From Tilletia caries (taxonomy: Eukaryota; Basidiomycota; Exobasidiomycetes; Tilletiales; Tilletiaceae), in NCBI GenBank assembly GCA_032718865.1, contig JALUTQ010000001.1, forward strand, positions 558,001 to 622,000: DNA of 64,000 nucleotides, given 5' to 3'. Both the position numbers and the translations under genes were made by a program. Shown one piece after another: positions 21,345 to 31,195 of the stretch (within the stretch, counting starts at the first letter, position 1; each line of letters begins with the position of its first letter). The notes beneath the pieces are model-generated. The model saw only the letters and a list, made by a program, of their open reading frames with translations. It did not search any database and was not told the DNA's origin.

Positions 21345-22641
21345 TTAATACATTTTGAGCTTATAACGGTCAGGGATGTTGTCGCGGAGTTGCAGTCCTC
21401 GAGGAGGTAGAGAGCGAAGCTCGACCTCTCGAAGGACTTGGCTGCGTTCGAAAGAATTTGTCAGTACCAAGGCTCGGCAAGCTACTAGAGTTACCACTTT
21501 TCTGCGAAATAGTATAGTCAAGTTATAGTGAGTGGTCACCTCGGCGGGAAATAGTATAGTCAAGTGAGATATAGCTACTATAAAAACAACTAATAGTTAC
21601 TATTTCAGCCATGCGAAATTTTCGTTGGCTTTTTCGCTGAAATAGCCACTATAGTCACTTCCAGCAGCTACCTGTGACTAGTTCAGCACAAAGTGAGATC
21701 GACATAGTCACTATATGTGGCTATAAGTGACTGGAGCTACTATATAGTAACTATCCAGCAGCTGTCTCAGCCAGCCCCTGTCCAACACAAAAGTTACATT
21801 TGGTTGAAATAGTCACTATATGTGGCTATGAGTAACTGAGATAGCGACTATATGTGACTAGGAGTAGCTGGAGCTACTACATAGTGACTATCTAGTGGCT
21901 ATATCAGCCAAATGAGATTTTTCATAACTATTTCAACTATTAGTTACTCCGCGCCGATCTGAAAAAGTTATAGCTACTATTTTTTCTAGGCGGCTTCGCC
22001 GCCCAAAGTATAGTCAAGTTATCACTATAAGTTATAACTATATAGTTATCATAGTTACATAGTGAAGATAGTTGCCGAGCCTTGGTCAGTACGGTAGTCG
22101 GTAATGGATCAGTTAGTATTCGAAACAGAAACTCACCAGCTGAGCTCTGTATCGCGGCGTTCACGAGACAGAAGACGACGTTGAGGAGCAACGCAAAAGT
22201 TGCGAGCGCGGCGATCAGTGAGAGGTTGGTCCGCGTCCAGGTGACTGCGCCAAAGCGGACCGCGTCGGCCACGTACACGCTCTCGTGAGCGAACGCGATC
22301 GTGGCCGAGGACGCCGGGGCGATGGTGTGGACGGGTTGGCCAGAGATCTGTAGGGCCGATGGGTCTGCTTCAATGGATGGAAGAGGCTGTGGGTGCTGGA
22401 CGGCGCAGTGCCGGGCGAGGCTCTTGAGGTAGCCGGATGAGCCTCTACAATCTTGAACGGGGCACCGGAACAGAAGCTGTTGCGCTATCTGGTCTCGCGA
22501 CCGCAGTCGTCCTTCCTTCAGGAGCACTTGCTGCAGCTCGCCAGGTCGAGGGTCTCGTCCTTTGATGCTGATGGTGAGCGATTCGAGCAGTTCCGCTGCT
22601 GCACCCGCCGCGTCCAGATGAGGCTGGATTAGTTGCTCCAC
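21345..22641 (-). CDS. Small zinc-finger/membrane protein gene interrupted by a hAT element
   Basis: The frame from the ATG at 22641 runs to the target duplication at 22085-22092 and resumes without a shift at 21467, ending at a stop at 21345. The joined protein is about 255 aa. It has one C2H2-like finger (C-x4-C-x12-H-x4-H, FRCPVQDC...LARHCAVQH, about residues 60-85) and one strong membrane segment (LSLIAALATFALLLNVVFCL, about residues 140-160). The C-terminal tail is basic and ends in RYKLKMY. The family is not recognised. Because the insertion is clean and the frame otherwise open, the disruption is young, and an uninterrupted allele may exist in other strains. Confidence 0.55.
21468..22084. 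mobile_element. Non-autonomous hAT element (CAAGGCTCGG family), copy 1
   Basis: A 617-bp element with inverted ends CAAGGCTCGGCAA and a perfect 8-bp duplication gtcagtac (21460-21467 and 22085-22092). The interior is made of AGTCACTATATGTGGCTA-type words, with no ORF of its own. It is nearly identical to 53496-54110. Confidence 0.92.
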
Positions 22642-22973
22642 CAGCTTGGCTTAAAAAGGTGAACTACATGGGCGCCACATGGCAAACATGTGGTTCCAGA
22701 CGATATTCCAGCGCAAATTTTCTTCACCTCGACCTTCTTGCCCACCAGCCCACCACATCCACCGCTTTCGCGCAGTCACATCCCCCAGTGACTCTCACCC
22801 ACCCACGCCGCACACGGCACACACTTCCTTTTTTACCCGTCGGCGCTAGAGTTCACTGCCAGTTGCACGCTCGACGTGCGGGGAAGCATTGCTCGCTAGT
22901 TAAAACAACCCCCCCTCTCTTTCTGTATTTTACCTTTCGTGTCTCAGCAAAACATCTCCTGTTGAAACTGAAC
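22642..22973. other. Gap upstream of pogo transposase
   Basis: About 330 bp without a supported gene. It probably contains the 5' end and leader of the pogo element that starts coding at 22974; its terminal repeat was not recognised. Confidence 0.4.
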
Positions 22974-24110
22974 ATGTCTGGTAAACGGAAAGTTTCTGCC
23001 TCTGATGAGAAGAGCAAGAAAAATGAGGAGTGGGATGACAACCTGCGCTACCTTCTATGTGTCCATCATGAGGAAAACCCTGGCGTGAGCCAGGGTGCAC
23101 TCAGGGACTGGATGGAGAGGGAGCATAAGGTTAACATCACTCAAGCAACTGTCTCCAATAATCTCAAGTCTCAGGAAAGGAAAGTCAGCTTTTCCCCCTT
23201 CTTCTTCTCAAAAGAGACAGCGCGAGGCACTTTGGCCAGACGTTGAGAAAATGAGAAGGCTCTTTATGAGTGGATTCTCGCCTACCAGAACACCGTTGCT
23301 CTCACTGGAGACATGGTGAAGACAAAGGCTGCTGTTTTCTACAAACGCATGCATTCTGATGGCAGTGAGAAGAAGTTCGCTGAGAGTGCATGGTCTAATC
23401 GCTGGTTGGAAGGCTTCCAGGGGCGCTTTGGCATCAAAAACTGGCGCCGCCATGGAGAGTCCGGCTCAGTGAAGGCTGCAGACACTACTACTGAGCGAAC
23501 CAAGCTTCAGCAAGTTCTTTCTAAATATCCTATCAAAGATATCTACAACATGGATGAGACTGGATTATTTTGGAAGCTGCAGCCTGACACAGGCCTCTCC
23601 ACTGAACAGCTGCGAGGGACGAAGACAAGACCAGGGTCACAGTTGTTGTTGTTCCAATATGGAAGGAGATCACAAGCTAGACCTTAGGATTGTTGGAAAA
23701 TTCAAGTCACCTCGCGCTTTCCAAGGAGTGAACATGAAGACATTGGGATGTCAATACAAAAACACTGCCAAAGCCTGGATGACGGGCCCCCTTTTTATTG
23801 AATGGGTTCAGTGGTTTGACAAGCAGATGGAGGGACGACAGGTAATCCTACTCATGGACAATGCCTCCTCTCACACTCCGGATGTGGATTTGAGGTGGAC
23901 TACCCTCCATTTTTTGCCTCCCAATACTACTTCTGTTCTCCAGCCGCTGGACCAGGGAATTATCCGCAGCTTTAAGGCTCATTATAGGAAAAATTACTAT
24001 ATTGAGCTCTTGCGCAGGATGGAGGAGGAAAACAGAGAAGAGGCTGTTAAAAGTTGAGATCTCCTCGACGCTGTCAATGCATCTGTTGATGCTTGGACCC
24101 ATGCGGCAGG
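22974..24110 (+). pseudogene. pogo/Tigger-type transposase, frameshifted and 3'-truncated
   Basis: Plus-strand pieces in three frames line up as a pogo-superfamily transposase. First comes a CENP-B-like N-terminal helix-turn-helix (NPGVSQGALRDWMERE...ITQATVSNNL), then a second DNA-binding half (EKALYEWILAYQ...FAESAWSNRWLEGFQGRFG). The DDE domain has IYNMDETGLFW (first D), ILLMDNASSHTP (second D) and LQPLDQGIIRSFKAHYR (third D). Frameshifts fall near 23235 and near 23620-23660, and a TGA stop at 24055-24057 precedes DLLDAVNASVDAWTH. After AGVL at about 24110 the sequence switches to the opposite-strand MULE. All three catalytic residues are still encoded, so decay is moderate. Confidence 0.85.
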
Positions 24111-26140
24111 AGTCTTGTGCGGAGGATGAAGGATACGCGGACGGGCGAAGCAGTGAAGGTAGTCGTGCTTGATGGTGCGCCGATGACTTTCGCAGATCAT
24201 GGTGGTCTTCAGAACTGGAACTGATTCGTTTGCACTTCTCGCCCGCAGTTCCCATTCGTCCTTCCGATACCAATTTCTTCACAGGTACGCCCAGACCCTC
24301 GCCCAGCCACGCTGCTTGCACTTTGCAGTACTGATATGCCTCTGTTGCCGCCTGTACGCGTAGCTGCTCAGCCGTGAGTACCGCTCCGAAGATCGTGGGA
24401 AACAGTGGATGCACATTAAAATGTCTGAAAAGGAAGTTGATCCGGTCTTCGCTTTCATCCTTCGTCACTTCTAGCCGCCCAGTATCGTCCCATTGACTGT
24501 CTGACCGACAGCCGCAGGTGCAAACGCGCTCGTCATGCCGACGCTTCGACGGTACGCCCCAGCACACCTCGAGACCGAGGACCGTTGCGGCAGCGTCGAA
24601 GGGCTGATAGTTGTTCGTTCCCGTCTTCTTGCCGTTACTAAATCTTGATCGCAATGACGTCGCACATGCCAGTAACACAGTTGAGCCTTTGCACTCGGCC
24701 AGATCGTCTTGATAGCTGTAATCTCAGCCGTATCTTTGTCGCATCCGACGAATGAGGGATTGATACCCATATTTGAGCATAGCTAAGCTCTCGGTAAGGA
24801 TTTCCGTTTTGCGCCTGTCCCCAAGCATGTCCTTCGTATCCATGAACAGATACATTAACGGCACACCTGTTCCATCTAGCTCCGCAAGTACGCCGAACAG
24901 CTCGTGACCGCTACTGTTGGTTCCGTAGGTTGCGTCCAAAGAGATCTCTATTGTCGTGTCCCGAAGTGCAGCAATAATGCCAACTGCATAATTTACGAAG
25001 CCGCAGCACCTTCCTTCCTTCCATAGCTCCTGACCTAGAACGTGAGAAGATGGTGATAGCGGGACAGACGTTGATGAGGAGCCAGAGGGTCTGGAAAAGG
25101 GCTCGATGGCTCTAGCTGCTTGATCAGGACCATCGTCGCGCGCCAACATTGCTCCATTCAACGACTTGGTCATGGATTCGAAAGGATCCGGACTGAGTTG
25201 CCAGGAGGCAGAGGTACCCGCGCGCCACCAGAACCACACCTGCTTCTGAGTGATATCCTTGGCCTTCGATCGCATCTCGGCCGAAGACATCAAATCCTGG
25301 TAGATTTGTCTTGGTGTCGACTGTCGAGTCCAGACGCGCCTCGATAAATTCGATGACCTCAGATGGCATGGTACGGCGTACGGTCGCAATATGGCTGGTG
25401 GGGCAAGTGCTCGAGTCGAATGTTGATGATCTTGGAGGCAGATTTGAAGACGAGAACGAGCCTGCTGTCGCATTCGTGTTCCGATATGCTATTCGTAGGA
25501 GCGCGTTTGCCTGTTGAGCTCGATGACGTGTGAAATCGACGATCCTGCGCACACTGATAGTAGAAAGAAGTAAGAACGGCCGTCCTTGCCGTCGTATTGG
25601 TTTTTTGATGCAAAGCGGAAGCCACAGACGTTCCAGATGGCCCGCGCGAGAAGATGTGCCGAGACAGAGACATCTTGAATATTGCTGGAGCCTGGAGAGG
25701 GTTACTGAAACTGGCCAACTGGGCAGGCTTCAAAGTCAATGCACCAGTCTGCGCGCAGGGGCTGTGGCTCTTGAGATTCTTATGCTGCGGAGTGCGGAGT
25801 GCGGAGTGAAGTCGCAGCAGACTGCAGAACCGCAACTTCTTCCCAGCTATGTGTGACTGCAGCTCGTTTGATGCTTGATGCACGTTTTTCGTCTGCTGCC
25901 GTCGGCTCGGAGAGGGAAGCCGGGAAAGTCAAAGGTGGACAAAGGGCGTTTCGAATGGCAGGCGTTACACCTTCGCAGCTCTTCCATTTTTTCTGTTATC
26001 AACTGAGGGCTTATGTTTGCGGAGTTGGGCGAGCAGCTACTGCGGATGCGGTAGAGCGGGTGTAGGTAAGTGGGGATGGTATGAAGAGAACGCACCTGAG
26101 CCCTGAGTTCATCAGCGGTGATCATCGTCACCTTTTTTTT
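24110..26140 (-). pseudogene. MULE transposase, second family, broken
   Basis: Read from 26.1 kb down: a start MITADELRAQ; a Cys-rich N-terminal block (RCNACHSKRP...RKTCIKH, about 25.9 kb); a DNA-binding-like ECDSRLVLVF...H-P-Y block near 25.4 kb; and an FWWRAGTSAS region. Then come the catalytic ISLDATYGTNSSGHELFGVL (first D, about 24.95 kb), FVGCDKDTAEITAIKTIWP with LCYWHVRR (second D), and a C-terminal MICESHRRTIKHDYLHCFARPRI near 24.15 kb (E and the ESHWR-like block). The pieces occupy different frames and no single intact frame can be built. This is the fungal MULE type common in Agaricomycotina, distinct from the Ulp1-bearing MULE at 35 kb. It directly abuts the 3' end of the pogo element. 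Confidence 0.75.
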
Positions 26141-26149
26141 TTCCAGAGG

Positions 26150-26900
26150 TACACCACCAGACTGCCCGAGTCTTTCAGGAAGACTCGGCCGAGTACTCCA
26201 GAGTGACTCGGGGTCTGAGTGGAGACAACTTCCCTCAGAGTCACTCCCGAGTATTTTCTGCGGTCTTCGGGAGCACTCCGGAGCAGAATACTCTGGAATG
26301 CTCCAGAGCAATACTCCCGAGTATCATGAGAGTGATCTGGACAGCATGACATGGAGCAAATTGGAAATTCCCAGCGCCGCAGAAAGTGCTGCGAGATGCG
26401 CGATGAGAGACCAGCGATAAAAAAATAATCAAAAAAAAATGATATTGAAAAAAAAGGATTACAATCTGTCAGACTCGGACCCCAGACTTTACATTTCGCA
26501 AACACACATCATAACCTCTATACAATCGGGGGTATTCATAATTAATCAATTCTGGAATGAAAATTATATACCACTGCAGGCACTGCTGCCAACACTTTGT
26601 TGCCCAAGAGTCGTAAAAAACGAAATGCGTGCGTGGAATTGAGTCGCACGCAGCGGAGAGGACAGAATACCCAGACGAAGTCAAGCCTGTTGCAGTCACA
26701 AATTTCTCGAGCGCTCTCACTGTGCTCCGGAGCCTGGGGGTCCCGAACTCCCGAATACTCCGGAGCCATGCTCAGGAAACACTCGCGAGACATTATTCGA
26801 GAACATATTTCTGAGACTCTGTGTAACCCTTCCCGAGCTATTTTCGCCGGAGTATCTCCCGAGAGCTCGACCTCATTTGGCGGTGTACACCGCTGTCGCA
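26150..26900. repeat. Palindrome-rich block (CTCGGGAGT/CTCCGGAG), possible MITE
   Basis: Two clusters of ACTCCCGAGTACTCCGGAG-like words (26160-26330 and 26720-26880) flank an AT-rich core. GTACACCACCA at 26151 and its near-complement TGGCGGTGTAC at about 26885 could be terminal repeats. No target duplication was found. Confidence 0.4.
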
Positions 26901-28166
26901 TCTTCAGGGTAGCACAAGCCTTTAGAGGAAATCGCCTTTTGCGGTCATAATCATAAAGTCTTTCATGATGATTTCTCAAAATAGGGGTTAGGGTGGCTAT
27001 ACGCAAAGACTAGCAGCACACTTTTGTTTTAGAAGGCTTATATGAGGCCTGTGCTGAGAGGCCCCGCCTTTGACTGTTGGCTCAGCCTGTCAGCAGCCTG
27101 TTCAAAAGGCTGCCAGAAGGCAGATCATTCAGCTGGCGAGGTCGGGGAGCAGAGCTCCGAAGACCACGTAGACCCTGAAGTTTCCCCAATTGGCGTGACG
27201 CTGTGACAGAGTTTCATGGTTTCTAGATAACCGCCGTGAATCTCAAAAAATTCGTAACTTTTTCCAGGCTCAAACGATGCACCTCTCTGAAGACAGAAAC
27301 CTTTGATTCGATGAAATGCTACCCGGGGATGTGCAAGACTGGATGGTGGTGGTGAGCAAGGTGCATGCAGACGTCGTGGATGGTGGTGAGGATGACGATG
27401 GTGGTGGTGACCAGACGACCATGCTACAGAGGCCAGAGCGCCTGGGACCGTGCGGGGTCGGTCACCACCGGACGCGGGTCTCTTATACGTCACGTGACCT
27501 CTATTGCCCCCTTGAGCAAAAGGCTCCCAGCAGGATTGTATAATTGCGTTGCACAGGCCTCCCCAAAAGCCTTAATCAATTGGCATCCTCAGCCTTTTCC
27601 AAGCCTGTGCCCTTACCGCATTCCACGAGGCCCGTGGTACAGCTTATTGTAAGGCCAGTGGGCCGACAGCGGTGTAGCTGGGGAGGTTCCTTCCAACACC
27701 CGGGGTCACGTGCGGTTCGGTTTTCGGCAGAAATAGAGCTTTTCAATTCTGGAACGCCGAATCGCCGAGATTAAAGAAATAACATATGTAAGTGCGTCCA
27801 GCAGGAAGAGCAGATGTCGTTGCGCGCACGTCAGAGACAGGGACTTCCAATTGCGAGATGGGCGGGAGAGAGAGAGAGAATGTGTGTGTGTGTGACATTG
27901 GATCGGGAAGGCCAGCAGGGAGAATCTGAGTAATGAGTATGTACTTGGGCAGGAATGGGGACCCCCTCCTCGAGCGAGAGAAAGGAGGAATGTGAAAAAA
28001 CGAATGTGCGTGCTCGGAAGCTGGAAGGGGAAGCGATGAGGGAGAACGGACTTTGCCTGCGGTGCTGATGTGGTGGGATGCGGCGACCCGAGACGTCCTT
28101 AATTGCCGGCCGGCCCGTGTTGTTGAGAAAGAGGCCATACTCCCATCTCGGTGGGAAGGGGCATCC
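26901..28166. other. Interval without a supported gene
   Basis: Short open frames on both strands show no domain or consistent splice structure. A minus-strand frame near 27125-27300 (SFEPGKSYEFFEIHGGYLE) looks weakly coding but could not be extended. GA and GT simple repeats lie at 27870-27900. The last 100 bp are probably the 3' UTR of the RING gene. Confidence 0.4.
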
Positions 28167-30129
28167 TCACGCTGCCTGCTCGCCGCGCGGTGTCCCCGCC
28201 TCCCCACCCACCCCGGCCCCATCCCCGTCCTCAGCCCCCTCCACCGGCTTCAACACCGGCCGCGAACAAACCGGACACCGCCCGCTCACCCCAGTCAACC
28301 ATTCGTCCAAACAGGACCGATGCAAGACATGCCCGCACGACATCAGCCTTAACGGCTCGAGAGCCTCCGATGCGAGATCCACGTCGGCGAGCAGGCGGGC
28401 GTCGGACTCGGCTGTTGGTGGTGTTGCTTTCGGGTTGGGCGAGGCTGGTGTCGATGGGCTTTGTTTTGACTTTGATGGCTTCTTGAAGAAGCGTGTTCGT
28501 GACGTCGATGGACCGGGTGCATTCGCCGCTACCGCTGCTGCTTCCTCCTCCCCTTCGCCCCCTCCTCTGCCCACCTGCCCTGCACCTTGCCGTTCTTCCC
28601 CCTTATTGGCCTCAGTCTTCTTCCCCGCCTCGTCCTCCTTGGCCTTCGACTCCCTGGCCCGCTGTCGCTCGAGGGCCTCCCACTTGATAAGCTCCATATC
28701 TGGCGGCTCTTCGAAGTCGCACAGGCAGATTGGACAGGTGGCGCGATGGGCTGGTAACGGGTGGAGTGGATGTGGCAGTGGATGTGTACGGCCATACCCT
28801 GCTCCCATCCCGCCCGCAGACGGAGAGGTTGGTTGAATGACGTCGTCATCCTGGTCGAGCTTGGAGTTGTGCGCTGCTGTTGATGAAGGGCCGAGGGTGT
28901 CGAGGGAGATCCCCTCCGATTCGACAGGAGGCGATGATGGTTGTGGTGGACCGATGCTTCTTCGACTGCTCCTTCGGGCGAAGAAGAGGCGGGAGAGAGG
29001 CCCCTGTCGATGGACTGCGCCTGGGATGGCAGCAGATGTTGAGGCTGGATGTGATCCCGAGGCGGCGCTTCGGACCGAGGTCATGCTGTTTCGAGTCCTG
29101 ACAGTCGAAGCTGTACTCTCATCTCTGGTGTGGGTGCGAAGATGAGGTGAAGTTGGCGCCTTGGGCTGAGGGCTCTCTGCTCGTGAGGGAGGGAGTGGGA
29201 CGGCCGCTGCGTCCTCGAGAGGCTTGTCCTTCCCAGGTTCCTCCTCTTCATCTGCTGGCCGATAAAATACGAGGGGAATCTGATCGACGGTCTCCTGGCT
29301 GATCTTCTTGTGTTCGGGATGAATTTCGGGCTGATGCAGTCGATCGGCAATACCAAAGAGGCGGAGAAGGAAGATGACGACGGGCAGGAAGAAGATGACG
29401 GCGAGGGCGAGGATGGCGACTTCGATGATGCTGAGATAGTCGATGGCGAGAAAGGAGAAAGTGGTCCAGAAGAGGGGCACGGATCGTGCGGGGGGCTTTG
29501 CGCATTCGGAGGAGGAGTACAAGGTGTAGTTGCCGACGATGAAGAGGACGACGTGTGCGAGGGCGATGAGGTCTGATACTTTGGCGATGCGACGATCGAG
29601 GTAGATGTTCCCGATGGCGCGGTTTCTCTCGCGTGCCTCAAGCCCGTCCGCACCCGGTCTCCTTGCGCGATTGGAGCGATGGGGAGAAATACTGAGATAC
29701 ACATCGGCTGGCAAGTTGATGGCGACGCGTACGATGTGGAGGGAGAGGAAGACGAGCATGGCGGAGGGCTGGCAGATCTCTGGCTCTGGGTCGTTGGGTG
29801 CAGTAGCGAAGGAGTCGTGATGGGACGACGGCAGACTGACGATGGTGATGCCGACTGCGATCTGTGCGATGGAGAGGAGGAGACGGATGGCGAGCAAGGT
29901 GCGGCGGACGCGGTTCATGCTTCCGATGGCGCCGAGAGACGCGCGGAAGAGATTTCGACGGACAGCCAGCGCTTCGTTCTCATTGTTACCTGCTGCTGCT
30001 GCCGGGTTGGCCTCTCCCGCTGCCGCTGCGCCCGCATTGAGAGGGTGTTGTTGATTCCGAGTCGCAGCGAGGCCTCGTCGCTGGAACTCAGCAAGGGCAG
30101 CCCGCAGTGCTGCCTCCTGCTCCTGCGGC

Positions 30130-30172
<43 letters not shown>

Positions 30173-30230
30173 TGCTGTCTGGCGTCCCTCCCACTCCCGG
30201 CGCTGTCGATGCCAAGCCCGGTGTCGACAT
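28167..30230 (-). CDS. Multi-pass membrane RING-H2 protein, probable E3 ubiquitin ligase
   Basis: An open frame of 687 aa if it starts at the ATG at 30228-30230 (MSTPGLAST). The frame stays open further upstream to 30548, but that part translates dispersed repeats, so I exclude it. Order: polyQ tract of 12; four or five hydrophobic segments (LLAIRLLLSIAQIAVGITIV; AMLVFLSLHIVRVAINL; LIALAHVVLFIVGNYTL; then a long IIEVAILALAVIFFLPVVIF stretch); a Ser/Pro-rich acidic linker; and a C-terminal RING with CPIC, CGHVLHRSC and CPVC. Pairing is C-x2-C ... C-x-H-x2-H-x2-C ... C-x2-C, so the zinc ligands are complete. The loop between ligands 2 and 3 is 129 residues, far longer than the usual 9-39. Such ligases act in ER or Golgi membrane quality control; that role here is inference. 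Confidence 0.85.
30130..30168. repeat. CTG/CAG trinucleotide repeat (polyQ)
   Basis: A run of CTG on the plus strand encodes the Gln tract near the N-terminus of the RING protein. Confidence 0.95.
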
Positions 30231-30407
30231 CTGTGTGCTTTGCTTCCTCACGTCGTCTGGGGATCTCTGAGGAGAGATGTTGTGTGGGAGAGAGGTATGC
30301 GCGTATGGCGGACTGGCGGTGTTGGGTGACGGATAAGTGGAACCGGCGTGGGACCGAGGAACGGTAGCGAGATAAGATAAGTTCGAGACGAGGTTGCAAG
30401 TAACCTG

Positions 30408-30690
30408 AATGTCCCGATCTATGGTCGATTGGCCCCGAGCATGAGGGGATTGGCCCCGTAAGCGTTTTTTGGAATGAGCCCGTAAAGATGGTTGATTCAG
30501 CCCGTAATTATCGGCGACTGAACCCGTAAGTAGGTCGATTGACCCCATAAAGATGGTCGGTTGAGCCCGTAACGACAGGCGATTGGCCCCGTAAGAGGGT
30601 TATTCGCCCCGTAAGAGGGTTATCCGCCCCATAAGGATGGTCCACTGAACCCATCAAGATTGTCCACTGAACCCGTAAAGAGCACGTGGC
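30408..30690 (+). repeat. Terminal repeat plus sub-terminal GCCCCGTAA array (left end of a 14.8-kb structure)
   Basis: It begins GAATGTCCCGATCTATGG... (35 bp, to GCCCCGAGCA). Ten or more degenerate 20-30-bp units follow, each centred on ATTGRSCCCGTAA or ACCCCATAAAGATGG. The same end and units occur inverted at 44870-45200; one 30-bp stretch (GCCCGTAACGACAGGCGATT and onward) is identical in both. The array overlaps the region upstream of the RING gene. Confidence 0.8.
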
Positions 30691-30879
30691 CCCATTACCA
30701 GTTTGGCGCGACTATACATAGCACATTTCAATCTAGACTCATCCGCATCACTTCACGTCTCTCGCTTTGCAGCAGTCATTCAGTTCCATGTGAACAGATT
30801 GATTGCAGTTAGGAAACGAAGAACGATATACATGTGCTCGTAGTCCATAGCGGAGCGGGGACTGGTGAGGGCGTTGGCT

Positions 30880-31195
30880 TTTGCGATCCGCCTTCGGTGG
30901 CGCAGACGGCGGCGGTCGTCCTCCCTACCATCCTCCTCCGCCTCCTCCTCCTCCTCCGCGCCCTCCTCGCTCTCCGGCATCATCCGTACCCTAGCACAAG
31001 AAACGGCGCGCGGCGGCCCCACCGTCCTCTGGCGTGACGTCCCCTTCTCCGCTGTGTACTTCGACGGCTACGAGGGTCTCAAACGGCTCATGACCGGCGG
31101 TGGGCTGGGCGAGGGGAACGCGTCGAACCATACGGCCGAGTTTGGGATTTCGTTCGCGAGTGGGAGTATCAGTGGAAGCGCGGCGGTGTTGCTCC
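30880..31195 (+). pseudogene. Mitochondrial carrier fragment (SLC25A39/40 - Mtm1 type)
   Basis: The frame reads GIIRTLAQETARGG, VLWRDVPFSAVYFDGYEGLK, then FGISFASGSISGSAAVL. The WRDVPFSA.YF.GYE and FASG.ISGS blocks are the end of repeat 2 and the start of repeat 3 in Mtm1/SLC25A39-type carriers (mitochondrial glutathione/manganese-related transport). The next expected block (P-x-D-x-x-K-T) is absent: similarity stops at about 31195 and the sequence becomes that of the oppositely oriented gene. No earlier part of the carrier lies upstream. It is a roughly 100-residue fragment without its start or end. Confidence 0.7.

Noticed and set aside
26150..26900. hAT element like those at 5.2 and 12.3 kb
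   Set aside because: Similar CCGGAG words, but no TAAGG-type end or 8-bp duplication could be found.
28078..28836. Plus-strand open frames opposite the RING gene
   Set aside because: They are shadows of the minus-strand coding sequence and show no domain.
30231..30548. N-terminal 106-residue extension of the RING protein
   Set aside because: It translates the dispersed GCCCCGTAA repeat, so openness of the frame there is accidental; the ATG at 30228-30230 is preferred.
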